Source: Candidatus Poseidoniales archaeon
Lineage (GTDB): Archaea; Thermoplasmatota; Poseidoniia; Poseidoniales; Poseidoniaceae
Reading direction: 5' to 3'
DNA length: 15,871 bases
NCBI GenBank assembly: GCA_003602535.1
Contig: QQSA01000021.1
Span: 1-15,871 of the forward strand
Shown: positions 6,884-13,904 of the stretch, one piece after another
How the letters are laid out: each line of letters opens with the position of its first letter
Numbering within the stretch: position 1 is the first letter of the stretch
Notes under the pieces: model-generated
What the model saw: only the letters and a program-made list of their open reading frames with translations
Databases searched by the model: none
Told to the model about the DNA's origin: nothing
Position numbers and translations under genes: made by a program

Positions 6884-8137
6884 ATGGAGGAGGGCCGACT
6901 AGCCGATACACCCGGTGTAGAAATGCCCGGTCTAATACCTCAGAATGAGGATTTAATGCATGTTTTGAATGTCCTTTCTTCAGGCGGTTACGGCGTTTGG
7001 ATAGTTGGTGGAGCAGTAAGAGACAGCATCTTAGGAAAAACTCCAGCAGAATATGATATTTGTACAGATGCAACGCCAGATCAAGTGATTGAATCGTTTG
7101 AACAAACTATCCCAACAGGAGAACAGTATGGCACAATTACTGTCAAAAGTGGAAAATCTATGTTCGAAGTTACAACTTTGCGTACTGAAACAGGCTACGG
7201 AGATGGTAGAAGACCTGATGTTGTCAATTGGGGGACCAGTCTCCGGGTTGATTTGTCTCGCAGAGATTTCACAATGAATTCGATGGCTTATGATTTTGCT
7301 AGAGGGTTGTTACATGACCCGTTTGGTGGCAAATCGGATTTGTCATCAGGGAGGCTATGTGCGGTAGGGGACGCTCATCAACGTCTTTCAGAAGACGGGC
7401 TTAGAATAATGAGAGCTTACAGGTTCATGGACCGCCAAGAGAAAGGAGTTTGGTACCCTGATAAACAATTATCATCTGCTCTAATCGATAATAGAGCGAT
7501 GTTAACTCTTGTATCAATAGAGAGAGTTTGGAATGAATTAAGTCAGATAATAATTGGCAGGAATGCAGATGTTGTACTGTCTAGAATGAATGAAGATGGA
7601 ATACTTTCCCTAATCATTGGTTATCCATTATCTGTAGATCTGTTTGAATTAGTAGCTAAATTACCTGATGATTTAGAAGCAAGAATTGCATTATTACTTT
7701 CGAATCTTAATTCAAATGAAGTTGAAGATATTCTAAGAAGGCTGAAAGCATCAAAAAAGGTCATCACCCGTAGTAATAAATTGCATTTTTTGATACATAA
7801 TACACCTGGAAAACATGATTTAAGAATATATAGAAACGAACTTGGAGATGAAGTTAGCACACATATTAACTTAAGGGAAACAATTGGTGAAGATACTTCC
7901 TTAATTGTAAAATCACTACAATATCCAACTGAAATAAGTTGTTTAATCGATGGAGATTGGTTAATGGAGAAGACTGGATTGAGTCCTGGAATTAAACTTG
8001 GTAGATTGAAAGATTGGCTATTCAGAATTCAGATTGAGAGAGGATACACCGATATTTCACAGATAGAGACTGCTCTTTGTACAATAGCTTGGACTTATGG
8101 GGAGCCTAAAGATTGGCCGCGTCCTAAATGGCCATGA
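6884..8137 (+). CDS. Class II tRNA nucleotidyltransferase / poly(A) polymerase family (CCA-adding-enzyme type)
   Basis: A 417-residue class II nucleotidyltransferase. From ATG 6884 the motifs are: GGAVRDSILGKTP (42-54) leading to the metal-binding E-Y-D (56-58) and TDATPDQVI; RRDFTMNSMAYD (126-137); HDPFGGKSDL (144-153); EDGLRIMRAYRF (170-181); ERVWNEL (213-219). All match the head and neck of CCA-adding enzymes, which complete or repair the 3' CCA of tRNA. The first of the two catalytic carboxylates, normally Asp, is Glu56. The C-terminal half (about 230-417) is divergent, without a recognisable HD domain. Archaea normally use the unrelated class I enzyme, so this is a bacterial-type copy and may be acquired or specialised. 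The start is uncertain: TTG 6857, GTG 6866, ATG 6884 and ATG 6923 are all in frame, and 6923 would still leave about 28 residues before the GG motif. Confidence 0.82.
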   Translation: MEEGRLADTPGVEMPGLIPQNEDLMHVLNVLSSGGYGVWIVGGAVRDSILGKTPAEYDICTDATPDQVIESFEQTIPTGEQYGTITVKSGKSMFEVTTLRTETGYGDGRRPDVVNWGTSLRVDLSRRDFTMNSMAYDFARGLLHDPFGGKSDLSSGRLCAVGDAHQRLSEDGLRIMRAYRFMDRQEKGVWYPDKQLSSALIDNRAMLTLVSIERVWNELSQIIIGRNADVVLSRMNEDGILSLIIGYPLSVDLFELVAKLPDDLEARIALLLSNLNSNEVEDILRRLKASKKVITRSNKLHFLIHNTPGKHDLRIYRNELGDEVSTHINLRETIGEDTSLIVKSLQYPTEISCLIDGDWLMEKTGLSPGIKLGRLKDWLFRIQIERGYTDISQIETALCTIAWTYGEPKDWPRPKWP

Positions 8138-8144
8138 CGCCCAC

Positions 8145-8153
8145 AAATTATTG
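8145..8153 (+). promoter_or_regulatory. Candidate TATA box AAATTATT for the EF-hand gene
   Basis: CAAATTATT lies in the 39-bp gap before the EF-hand gene, centred about 28 bp ahead of ATG 8177. No Shine-Dalgarno precedes that ATG, so a nearly leaderless transcript is plausible. The call rests on spacing and composition only. Confidence 0.35.
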
Positions 8154-8176
8154 AGGTCGTTAATCTTCGAAGGTTC

Positions 8177-9688
8177 ATGTCGGAAGGGGTTAGTTCCAAA
8201 ACCACAATTCAAATGATTAGCGGTTTTCTGATATTTACTGGCTTATTCTCTTCGATTTTCGGTATATCTGAGGATTTAGGATCTGCCTGTTGTGGATTAG
8301 GTGTATGCGGTCTCGTCTTGGGAGGTCTTGCCTCAGCAGCAGGAGGAGCTACAAGTACAGCCCAAGGAAAGATGGTTCTACAACAGGATGCTACTGGAGA
8401 GTGGAAGTGGACTGCTAATAATCTTCAAGGAGAGCAGCAACAAGTTCAGGGCAGGGCTGCTCAATATAACGATCAATCAAATCAGATTATGTCAAGAGTA
8501 ATCAAAGAAGTACGTGATGGGAAGAAGTTAGAGGAGTTAGAAGATTCTGAATTGGATATTGTATCAGGAGCTTATGGGATAAATAGTGGTTCCAGGACTC
8601 AAAAAATCGAGGCCTTACACAATTCAGATCTCGCCAAGAAAGGCTTGCAATTAGGTGCTGTAGCTGCTGTTGGTGGCGTAGGTGCCTTAGGTGCTGCAGC
8701 CATTGTAAACAAAGGTCGGCAAAGAGCGATTGAGCGTGCTGATGAATTAAGAGATCAGGCTAGAGATAAATTAGAACAAAATATCGAACAAGGAAAGTAC
8801 AAATTGAATGCAAGTTTACCTACACATGCTGATGGACAAAATGCTACAGAGGTTGCAAATAACATAATTCTAGACCAACTTTCTAAGCAAATACGTGACA
8901 AGAATTTGACTCCTGATAAATTAATTGAAATCGGTGATTTCAACAAAGATGGAAAACTAGACCCTGTCGAAATATCTGGTGCATTAACAGCAGCAACAGG
9001 AATGTCAGTGCCCGTATTTATCGTAAAAGATGCAATAAAGGATTTTGACTTAAACAATGATGGTACTCTTGATATCTCAGAACTCAATAATTTGTGGACA
9101 AAGTTAGGCTTTGAATTAGAAGAGGAAATTGAAGAAGAAATCCAAGAAGAAATTGATGATTCAATTGTTTCCGAAAATGAAGATATTTCGGATGAGGATA
9201 TCGATTCTGTAATGGATGAAATTGACGATAATATCGAATTAGAGTCCGAAGTTGAAATTGTTGAAGAAGACGGTGCTGAAGAAAATCAGATAGTCTCGGA
9301 TGAAACTTTGGCCATCGAAGAAGGAGGCTCTGATTTAACTGAAGAAATAGACACAGAGTTTGAAGAATTGATTGTGGAAATGGAAAGTCTTCGCTTCTCT
9401 AGCGAACGCCGTCAATTGATGGAGAAACAAGAGAGTGAATACTTGATCAATGTTAAGATCAATTCAATGGAAAGGACTCTCTTAGGTGAACCAAAATACC
9501 GAGGTGGTCAATCTGTCCATGGATTGATAGATGGTGGACCATATGTTGGAGTTGTGAAGGTTCCAGTATCATTGGATGAAAAGATTCTATCCATGAAAGA
9601 AGGTGATCATCTCAAGATGTGGGTGAAATTAGTTGACTTTTCACCTAGCTTGAAAAGGCCTGTTCTAGAGGCCAGTGAAATCATCTGA
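8177..9688 (+). CDS. Membrane-associated EF-hand protein with long acidic region
   Basis: A 503-residue protein of unknown role. Two hydrophobic segments (about 11-30 and 36-54, the second Cys/Gly/Ala-rich with a CC pair at 38-39 and Cys44) form an N-terminal hairpin. Residues 110-155 include DSELDIVSGAYGI and RTQKIEAL, weakly like a SAP/HeH helical motif. A third Gly/Ala-rich hydrophobic stretch lies at 157-177, followed by a charged helix (180-206). Two canonical EF-hand loops follow: D254-x-N-x-D-G-x-L-D-x-x-E265 and D291-x-N-x-D-G-x-L-D-x-x-E302. Each has the calcium-ligating Asp/Asn and terminal Glu in place. Residues 313-400 are extremely rich in Glu/Asp. A compact C-terminal domain (about 420-503) contains regular beta-like strands. 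A calcium-responsive or calcium-stabilised surface/membrane role is an inference. Its 3' end overlaps the convergent cupredoxin gene by 24 bp. Confidence 0.7.
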   Translation: MSEGVSSKTTIQMISGFLIFTGLFSSIFGISEDLGSACCGLGVCGLVLGGLASAAGGATSTAQGKMVLQQDATGEWKWTANNLQGEQQQVQGRAAQYNDQSNQIMSRVIKEVRDGKKLEELEDSELDIVSGAYGINSGSRTQKIEALHNSDLAKKGLQLGAVAAVGGVGALGAAAIVNKGRQRAIERADELRDQARDKLEQNIEQGKYKLNASLPTHADGQNATEVANNIILDQLSKQIRDKNLTPDKLIEIGDFNKDGKLDPVEISGALTAATGMSVPVFIVKDAIKDFDLNNDGTLDISELNNLWTKLGFELEEEIEEEIQEEIDDSIVSENEDISDEDIDSVMDEIDDNIELESEVEIVEEDGAEENQIVSDETLAIEEGGSDLTEEIDTEFEELIVEMESLRFSSERRQLMEKQESEYLINVKINSMERTLLGEPKYRGGQSVHGLIDGGPYVGVVKVPVSLDEKILSMKEGDHLKMWVKLVDFSPSLKRPVLEASEII

Positions 9689-10165
9689 TCTTCTTGTTTT
9701 AATCAGTGCTGCTAGCATTATAGAAACAGATATTGCATGTGCTGATATGAAAGGCATGAATGATCCAGTGTCCATCCTTTCAGGACCTTCAGATGAACTA
9801 TTATTTTCGGTTGTATTAACAGGGTTAACGATTATCTGGCCCACCATGCCTAAGTTTCTGTGAGGTTCACAATAATACTCAAAAGTACCATTGAGGCCAT
9901 GTACGAAGACAAATGTGTAATCTTCATCAGTTTTTGTATCTCCTGAATCAAATGTTTCGTTCTCCTCTACTGCATTGTGCGGTAGTAACTGTCCATCCCA
10001 AAAAAACCTAACAGCATCGCCTTCTTCTATGGTGACGGTCGATGGACTGAAGCGTAAATTAGTACTATCTACTGTGATTATTGTTTCTGAGCTTTCATTA
10101 TTCGCAGATACTAACGGGCAGGCAACAACAAACAGCAAGATTGCAGTTAGCAGTACCGGCCTCAT
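9665..10165 (-). CDS. Membrane-anchored cupredoxin (plastocyanin/azurin-like blue copper protein)
   Basis: A 166-residue exported copper protein. A signal peptide covers about 1-21 (MRPVLLTAILLFVVACPLVSA). The cupredoxin domain (25-115) has the complete type 1 copper set: His63 in LPHNAVEE, then Cys99, His102 and Met107 in YYCEPHRNLGMVG. A Ser/Asn/Glu-rich linker (116-133) with several N-x-S/T sequons leads to a C-terminal hydrophobic anchor (137-155) and a basic stop-transfer tail (KTRRS). The copper domain therefore faces outside while tethered to the membrane, where it could carry electrons to or from a respiratory complex; the partner is not visible here. Cys16 lies within the signal peptide and could be a lipobox cysteine, but the surrounding residues (VVAC) make that only a possibility. 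Start is ATG 10165. It is downstream of the DCC-family gene on the same strand. Confidence 0.85.
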   Translation of the reverse strand: MRPVLLTAILLFVVACPLVSANNESSETIITVDSTNLRFSPSTVTIEEGDAVRFFWDGQLLPHNAVEENETFDSGDTKTDEDYTFVFVHGLNGTFEYYCEPHRNLGMVGQIIVNPVNTTENNSSSEGPERMDTGSFMPFISAHAISVSIMLAALIKTRRSDDFTGL

Positions 10166-10172
10166 GTTATCT

Positions 10173-10190
10173 CATCATACACATCATACT
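10173..10190 (-). repeat. Two tandem 9-bp units in the cupredoxin leader
   Basis: CATCATACA and CATCATACT (plus-strand reading) lie back to back, differing only in the last base. They sit 8-25 bp upstream of the cupredoxin ATG, just downstream of the TATA-like AATATGATA (10191-10199 on the minus strand). The position would suit an operator or a coincidental AT-rich repeat; no regulator can be assigned. Confidence 0.4.
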
Positions 10191-10204
10191 TATCATATTG
10201 TTTT

Positions 10205-10230
10205 GAATTGATTATTTAATCAATCAATTC
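10205..10230. repeat. AT-rich inverted repeat at the end of the DCC gene
   Basis: GAATTGATT (10205-10213) and AATCAATTC (10222-10230) are perfect inverted arms around an 8-base spacer. A second register (ATTGATTA/TAATCAAT) gives a 2-base loop. The repeat straddles the DCC stop codon (10220-10222) and lies 40-65 bp upstream of the cupredoxin start. It could be a dyad operator for the cupredoxin gene or part of a 3' end of the DCC transcript. It is AT-only enough that chance is possible. Confidence 0.45.
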
Positions 10231-10603
10231 TGAATAAGCAACTATCTGTTTTTTTGAAAAATTTGTGACGGTATTTTGCAATTATTCTGTAACCAATGTC
10301 GCGTATTGGAAGTGGAATAATCCAAAGTATTGGGTACCACATTGAATAATACCATTTCATGTATAATACGCATCGAATTGCTGCTGCTGAACGAATGTAT
10401 GACTTGCCGTTTCGAAATAAATAAACTGAATCTGCATCTTGTTGTTTCTGAGGAAAAGTTGCAATCAGAGTTTGCGCATCTTCTGAAGCAATTGGCCTGT
10501 ATGCTAAATCTCTCCCTTTGGCTAATCGTTTGTCGATGAAAGTTGCTAACCGATGACAAAGTCCACAATCTCCATCTAGCAATAGAAAATCTCTCTCACT
10601 CAA
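10220..10603 (-). CDS. DCC-family thiol-disulfide oxidoreductase (DUF393)
   Basis: A 127-residue protein of the DCC (DUF393) family. The hallmark D-G-x-C-x-x-C is present as D10-G-D-C13-G-L-C16-H-R, directly after a hydrophobic strand (FLLL), placing a thioredoxin-like CxxC at the N-terminus. The rest follows the family: RPIASEDAQTL (36-46), DSVYLFRNGKSYIRSAAAI (58-76), a Trp-rich segment (84-95), IPLPIRDIGYRIIAKYRHKFF (95-115) and a final Cys near 122. No signal peptide is seen, so the cytoplasm or inner membrane face is likely. The start is TTG 10603; no in-frame ATG lies near, and upstream the frame closes at about 10637. A T-rich box about 24 bp upstream supports this start. It lies between the cupredoxin gene and a large exported protein with a redoxin-like domain, a redox context. 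Confidence 0.82.
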   Translation of the reverse strand: MSERDFLLLDGDCGLCHRLATFIDKRLAKGRDLAYRPIASEDAQTLIATFPQKQQDADSVYLFRNGKSYIRSAAAIRCVLYMKWYYSMWYPILWIIPLPIRDIGYRIIAKYRHKFFKKTDSCLFRID

Positions 10604-10621
10604 GATACCACTTCCCGATGA

Positions 10622-10632
10622 AAAATAAAAAA
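10622..10632 (-). promoter_or_regulatory. T-rich box: TATA element for the DCC gene and/or terminator of the upstream gene
   Basis: On the minus strand this reads CTTTTTTATTTTT. It is centred about 24 bp before the TTG start of the DCC gene, correct for an archaeal TATA box with a leaderless mRNA. It is also a run of T about 85-95 bp after the stop of the large upstream gene, where archaeal transcripts commonly end at T-rich tracts. Either or both uses are possible. Confidence 0.4.
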
Positions 10633-10715
10633 GACATTATTGGGATCGAGGATTTTGTATCTTGATTAGAAGTTAGGGAAAAACATCTAGTCCTCTCTCT
10701 GGGCATGTTTAACAC

Positions 10716-13040
10716 TCAAATTAATCCAATATTTTGTGCGTGAATAATGGAATTAGCTAGTGCCCATAATGAAATTGGAACTAGGGCCCATCCTAATGCT
10801 TGGGAGAAAGGTCCTGAACCAAACGAACCAAATGCACGTGATAATGGTCCTCCCCAAGATGCAACCAATCTGATAATTAGTGTTAGAATACCTGCTGCCA
10901 AAATGTGGGCAATCAATATTAGCGGTCCAAACAAGTAACCCCAACCTCCTGTCAATATTACAGCAGTAACGCCTTGTGAAAGTAATGCAGGGAATGCTAG
11001 CCAGATGAACCACCCCATCCAAAATCCGATCAATAAATCCCTTTCTACATCTTCAATTTCTTTCCACTTACGGAATTCCTTTGAGAATAAATTGTGGACC
11101 CTCTTAGATAAGAACCGAACTTCCCAAGGAGTTCCTCTAATCGCTGCTCTAATTGCAGCTGAAACAAACCAAACCATCAAAGCGATGTCTACCCAAGTGC
11201 GAAAATCATTATCAAATGATAGAAGTGGAAGCAATAATGATGTTAGATTAACCATGAAGAATCCCAATCCTCCTACTATTGCAATACTTCCCCAATGTGA
11301 ACCAGGGAATACTGCTTCTTCTGGAGTCTCATACGATTTCCTTGGAAGTGCTACCAGTAGCATTGCCAACCCTGGGCCCCATAATAATCCGAACGAGTCA
11401 AACACCGATTGTTCTCCTCCAGTACTGATCTCTTCGATGGCTTCAGTCATATCTTCTGCACTAGCAGAACCTTCTTTGGAGTATGTAACATGCCCTGATG
11501 AATCAATAATTACTATTGAATCAGAAGCACCCAGTGGCATTCTTTTGGCAAATCTACTCTGGCCATCATCGATTAAAACTGGCCAGTCTGTGGTAGATAG
11601 GTTTGAGATTTTATCCAAATCATCCATCCTTACATTCTCTCCAGTAACAATTTGTACAGCACTTGCTCTACCTTCTAAACGATTTAAGGCATTCTCGATT
11701 TGTTTGGATTGATCGATAGCATTGCTTGATGCAGGTAGTGTGATTCCAATGATTACCGCATCATGCCCATCTAATAATTCGTCAAGAGAAACAGAAGAGC
11801 CATTTTCATTTTGATGAAGAATGAATGACGGTGCCCTTGCATCATCAGTGATATTCGTTTCACCTCCAAGATCTGGTATGTCGCTAGCAAGAGGTATCAT
11901 CAAAATTGCCATCAAAATTAATGCACCAATCAATGGTAATGGTAACATAGTTCCCTTTCTAAACAGTGAGAACATATATCCAATAACTGCAATAAAACCT
12001 GATATTGAAAGCCAGAGGAAAGCACTAGCCATAGTTTCTTCATCTTCTTCAACATTGAATCTAACCAGGCCTTCATGATCGCATTTATCATTCAAATTCT
12101 GGCTATCTATAGTTTTGAGACAAATCATTAGAACATTGTCTCCAGATGGTAATTCATTAACTCCAGTATAGACTCTAGACATCCTGCCTAAGTCGTCAGT
12201 TCTTGGAATTGTTAGGCTTCCTGGTGGGAATGCTTGGACCCTTTTCTCTTTGTCAAATACTTTCTTCTGATCGGAAGGAACCGGGCCATAGATATTCATT
12301 GAAGTATATCCGTCATCTAAATCATCGAATCCCCAAGGTAAAGTCGCAATAAATTGTATGTGAGCAAGATGGGCATCATCAACGGTTATTTCTATCTCAG
12401 GCGTGAATAACTCTCCTCTGAGTATGATTCCTCCACTGAATTGTTGTGTACCGCCCCATTCCAGATTTATGCTGTGGGGGCATTGAGTTGATGCAGTCAT
12501 AGTGTAAGTGATAATTTCGCCTTCTTGAGCAGAAATGTTTGCCATCATAACCTCTGTTGATAGGTTGTGAGCTTCTGCAGATGATTCATACACGTAATCA
12601 GTAACACTACCAAAATATGTGAAATTACCAATTTTGACTTGGGTCTCAATCGTTACCGGGTATGGATTAATCGATCCAGCAGGCCTGCATTGTAGAGTGA
12701 TTGCCCCAGGTCCACCTTGAACGAATGAAGCGATATATGTTGAAATGTTGAAAACTCCATTGATGCCCATTTCTAATGGTGGCATTTCTATTGGACCAAT
12801 CGTTGCATCAACACCGCTTCGAATCACAGCATTACCCATTGATTTACCTTGGTAATCACGAGTTAGTCCAACTTCCTCATATGGGCCGCTGAGATATATA
12901 TTGTGAACATTTTTTCCTTCCCATTCTACATATCCTGCTTCGTAGGATTCCTCAGCAGAAGCAATATCCGACAATATGGGTCCAGTTGGTGGAATTACAA
13001 TGCACAATAGCGCAATTAGAGCAATCCACCTCCTCTGCAT
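10716..13040 (-). CDS. Large exported polytopic membrane protein with a cysteine-less redoxin-like domain
   Basis: A 774-residue protein from ATG 13040 (TTG 13052 would add four residues). A signal peptide (about 1-29) is followed by a roughly 305-residue outside domain with beta-rich segments, many N-x-S/T sequons and four cysteines (118, 187, 307, 320). Two membrane helices (339-359, 364-386) precede a domain at about 401-541 that reads like an AhpC/TSA-type redoxin: ARAPSFIL, then SLDELLDGHDAVIIGI, WPVLIDD, a segment GASDSIVIIDSSGHVTYSKE and a final helix. Where a peroxiredoxin or thioredoxin carries its catalytic Cys it has LPASSNA (435-441), with no cysteine. Six or so further helices follow (549-766). 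The order, beta-rich outer domain then redoxin then multi-helix part, loosely recalls DsbD-like exporters, but I cannot assign it. It follows the DUF92 gene by 36 bp, suggesting one transcript. Confidence 0.75.
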   Translation of the reverse strand: MQRRWIALIALLCIVIPPTGPILSDIASAEESYEAGYVEWEGKNVHNIYLSGPYEEVGLTRDYQGKSMGNAVIRSGVDATIGPIEMPPLEMGINGVFNISTYIASFVQGGPGAITLQCRPAGSINPYPVTIETQVKIGNFTYFGSVTDYVYESSAEAHNLSTEVMMANISAQEGEIITYTMTASTQCPHSINLEWGGTQQFSGGIILRGELFTPEIEITVDDAHLAHIQFIATLPWGFDDLDDGYTSMNIYGPVPSDQKKVFDKEKRVQAFPPGSLTIPRTDDLGRMSRVYTGVNELPSGDNVLMICLKTIDSQNLNDKCDHEGLVRFNVEEDEETMASAFLWLSISGFIAVIGYMFSLFRKGTMLPLPLIGALILMAILMIPLASDIPDLGGETNITDDARAPSFILHQNENGSSVSLDELLDGHDAVIIGITLPASSNAIDQSKQIENALNRLEGRASAVQIVTGENVRMDDLDKISNLSTTDWPVLIDDGQSRFAKRMPLGASDSIVIIDSSGHVTYSKEGSASAEDMTEAIEEISTGGEQSVFDSFGLLWGPGLAMLLVALPRKSYETPEEAVFPGSHWGSIAIVGGLGFFMVNLTSLLLPLLSFDNDFRTWVDIALMVWFVSAAIRAAIRGTPWEVRFLSKRVHNLFSKEFRKWKEIEDVERDLLIGFWMGWFIWLAFPALLSQGVTAVILTGGWGYLFGPLILIAHILAAGILTLIIRLVASWGGPLSRAFGSFGSGPFSQALGWALVPISLWALANSIIHAQNIGLI

Positions 13041-13076
13041 GTTTGACCCCAAGCACTAGGAGTTGAAGAAACCACA

Positions 13077-13817
13077 TCATAGATGTGGGCTTCCCAAGCA
13101 TATCCACATCGCAATAATTCCAGATGTAATCGCAGCAGCATTGACTGTACCTTTTGTCATCAGTCCACGATTTTCAAGAACAGCTCCTAAAATGCTGTCG
13201 ACTTGACAACCAAGCCAGCCTATTACTGCAACTAATGTGGCTAATTCGATATTTTGATCAGATAATAATGCTAGTATTGCAATAATCGATGAACCGATAA
13301 GTGCTGCTAGTTGACCATTTGGAGAGAAACCTCCATTCAATCCCGGTTCGCATTTTTTCATTGTCGTAATCATTCTTACTCTGTCATCTAAACATCCTAT
13401 TTCCGATGCAAAGGTATCTGCAGCAGCGACTGCTACTGAAGCAGAGAATATCCATAGTCCATTTTCATGGTCTCCCAAAATCCAAGATATAATTGCTACT
13501 AATCCGGGGAGTCCTCCATTTGCAACGACATTCCCCCAACTTCTGTGACCATCGCTTGATTCTGATAATCCCTTAGCAGATTTTTCTTCAAATCTCCATT
13601 TTGTCGCTTTATGTGATGTTCCTAGGAAACCAAGTAGAATTACCAACCATGTCCAATGACCAAGGCCTCCAACCACTATTCCTAGTGCAGCAGCGGCATA
13701 TACCCCTAAACGATCTAGCACTCGATATTTTTCAGAAATGAGAATTAGGGCACCTACAATTCCAAAAGTGACAATGAGGTTACCCTCGGTCAAACCTGGT
13801 TGCATGATGTCAATCAT
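13077..13817 (-). CDS. DUF92 family integral membrane protein
   Basis: A 246-residue polytopic protein of the DUF92 family. Diagnostic segments are RSWGNVVANGGLPGL (92-106), AAADTFASEIG (131-141), MITTMKKCEPGLNGGFSPNGQ (149-169, where most members read R-x-I-T-T-x-K-x-V-x-x-G-x-x-G-G-V-S) and a C-terminal NAAAITSGI segment. About six hydrophobic helices are present. The plant and cyanobacterial member VTE6 acts as a phytyl-phosphate kinase in isoprenoid salvage, so a CTP-dependent prenyl-phosphate kinase is a reasonable guess here, relevant to an organism with isoprenoid lipids. That remains an inference. Start ATG 13817 (ATG 13805 is an alternative); a purine-rich AGGGGCAGG lies just upstream. 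It is the first of a probable two-gene unit with the large redoxin-like membrane protein. Confidence 0.8.
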   Translation of the reverse strand: MIDIMQPGLTEGNLIVTFGIVGALILISEKYRVLDRLGVYAAAALGIVVGGLGHWTWLVILLGFLGTSHKATKWRFEEKSAKGLSESSDGHRSWGNVVANGGLPGLVAIISWILGDHENGLWIFSASVAVAAADTFASEIGCLDDRVRMITTMKKCEPGLNGGFSPNGQLAALIGSSIIAILALLSDQNIELATLVAVIGWLGCQVDSILGAVLENRGLMTKGTVNAAAITSGIIAMWICLGSPHL

Positions 13818-13822
13818 GAGCC

Positions 13823-13868
13823 TGCCCCTTTACTGCCCACGAGAATCACCGTCTATAACTTGCCCCTT
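13823..13868 (-). promoter_or_regulatory. Leader region of the DUF92 gene with paired TGCCCCTT repeats and a TATA-like box
   Basis: TGCCCCTT occurs at 13823-13830 and again at 13861-13868, spaced 38 bp. Between them lies TCTATAAC (13852-13859; GTTATAGA on the coding strand), a TATA-like sequence about 39 bp before ATG 13817. Two identical GC-rich boxes flanking a TATA element in an AT-rich genome resemble operator half-sites, though the copy nearer the gene also supplies its Shine-Dalgarno-like AGGGGC. No other function is visible in the 87-bp gap. Confidence 0.3.
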
Positions 13869-13904
13869 AGATAAATCAGAAGAAAACTTGGTTCTATTCT
13901 AAAA

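Noticed and set aside
10242..10568. A 108-codon minus-strand frame within the DCC gene
   Set aside because: The overlapping frame carries the diagnostic DGDCGLC motif and family order; this one has no recognisable content.
11005..11712. A 235-codon plus-strand open frame inside the large minus-strand gene
   Set aside because: Antisense shadow of a gene with signal peptide, membrane helices and a redoxin-like domain; its own translation is Ser/Pro/Asn-rich with no motif.
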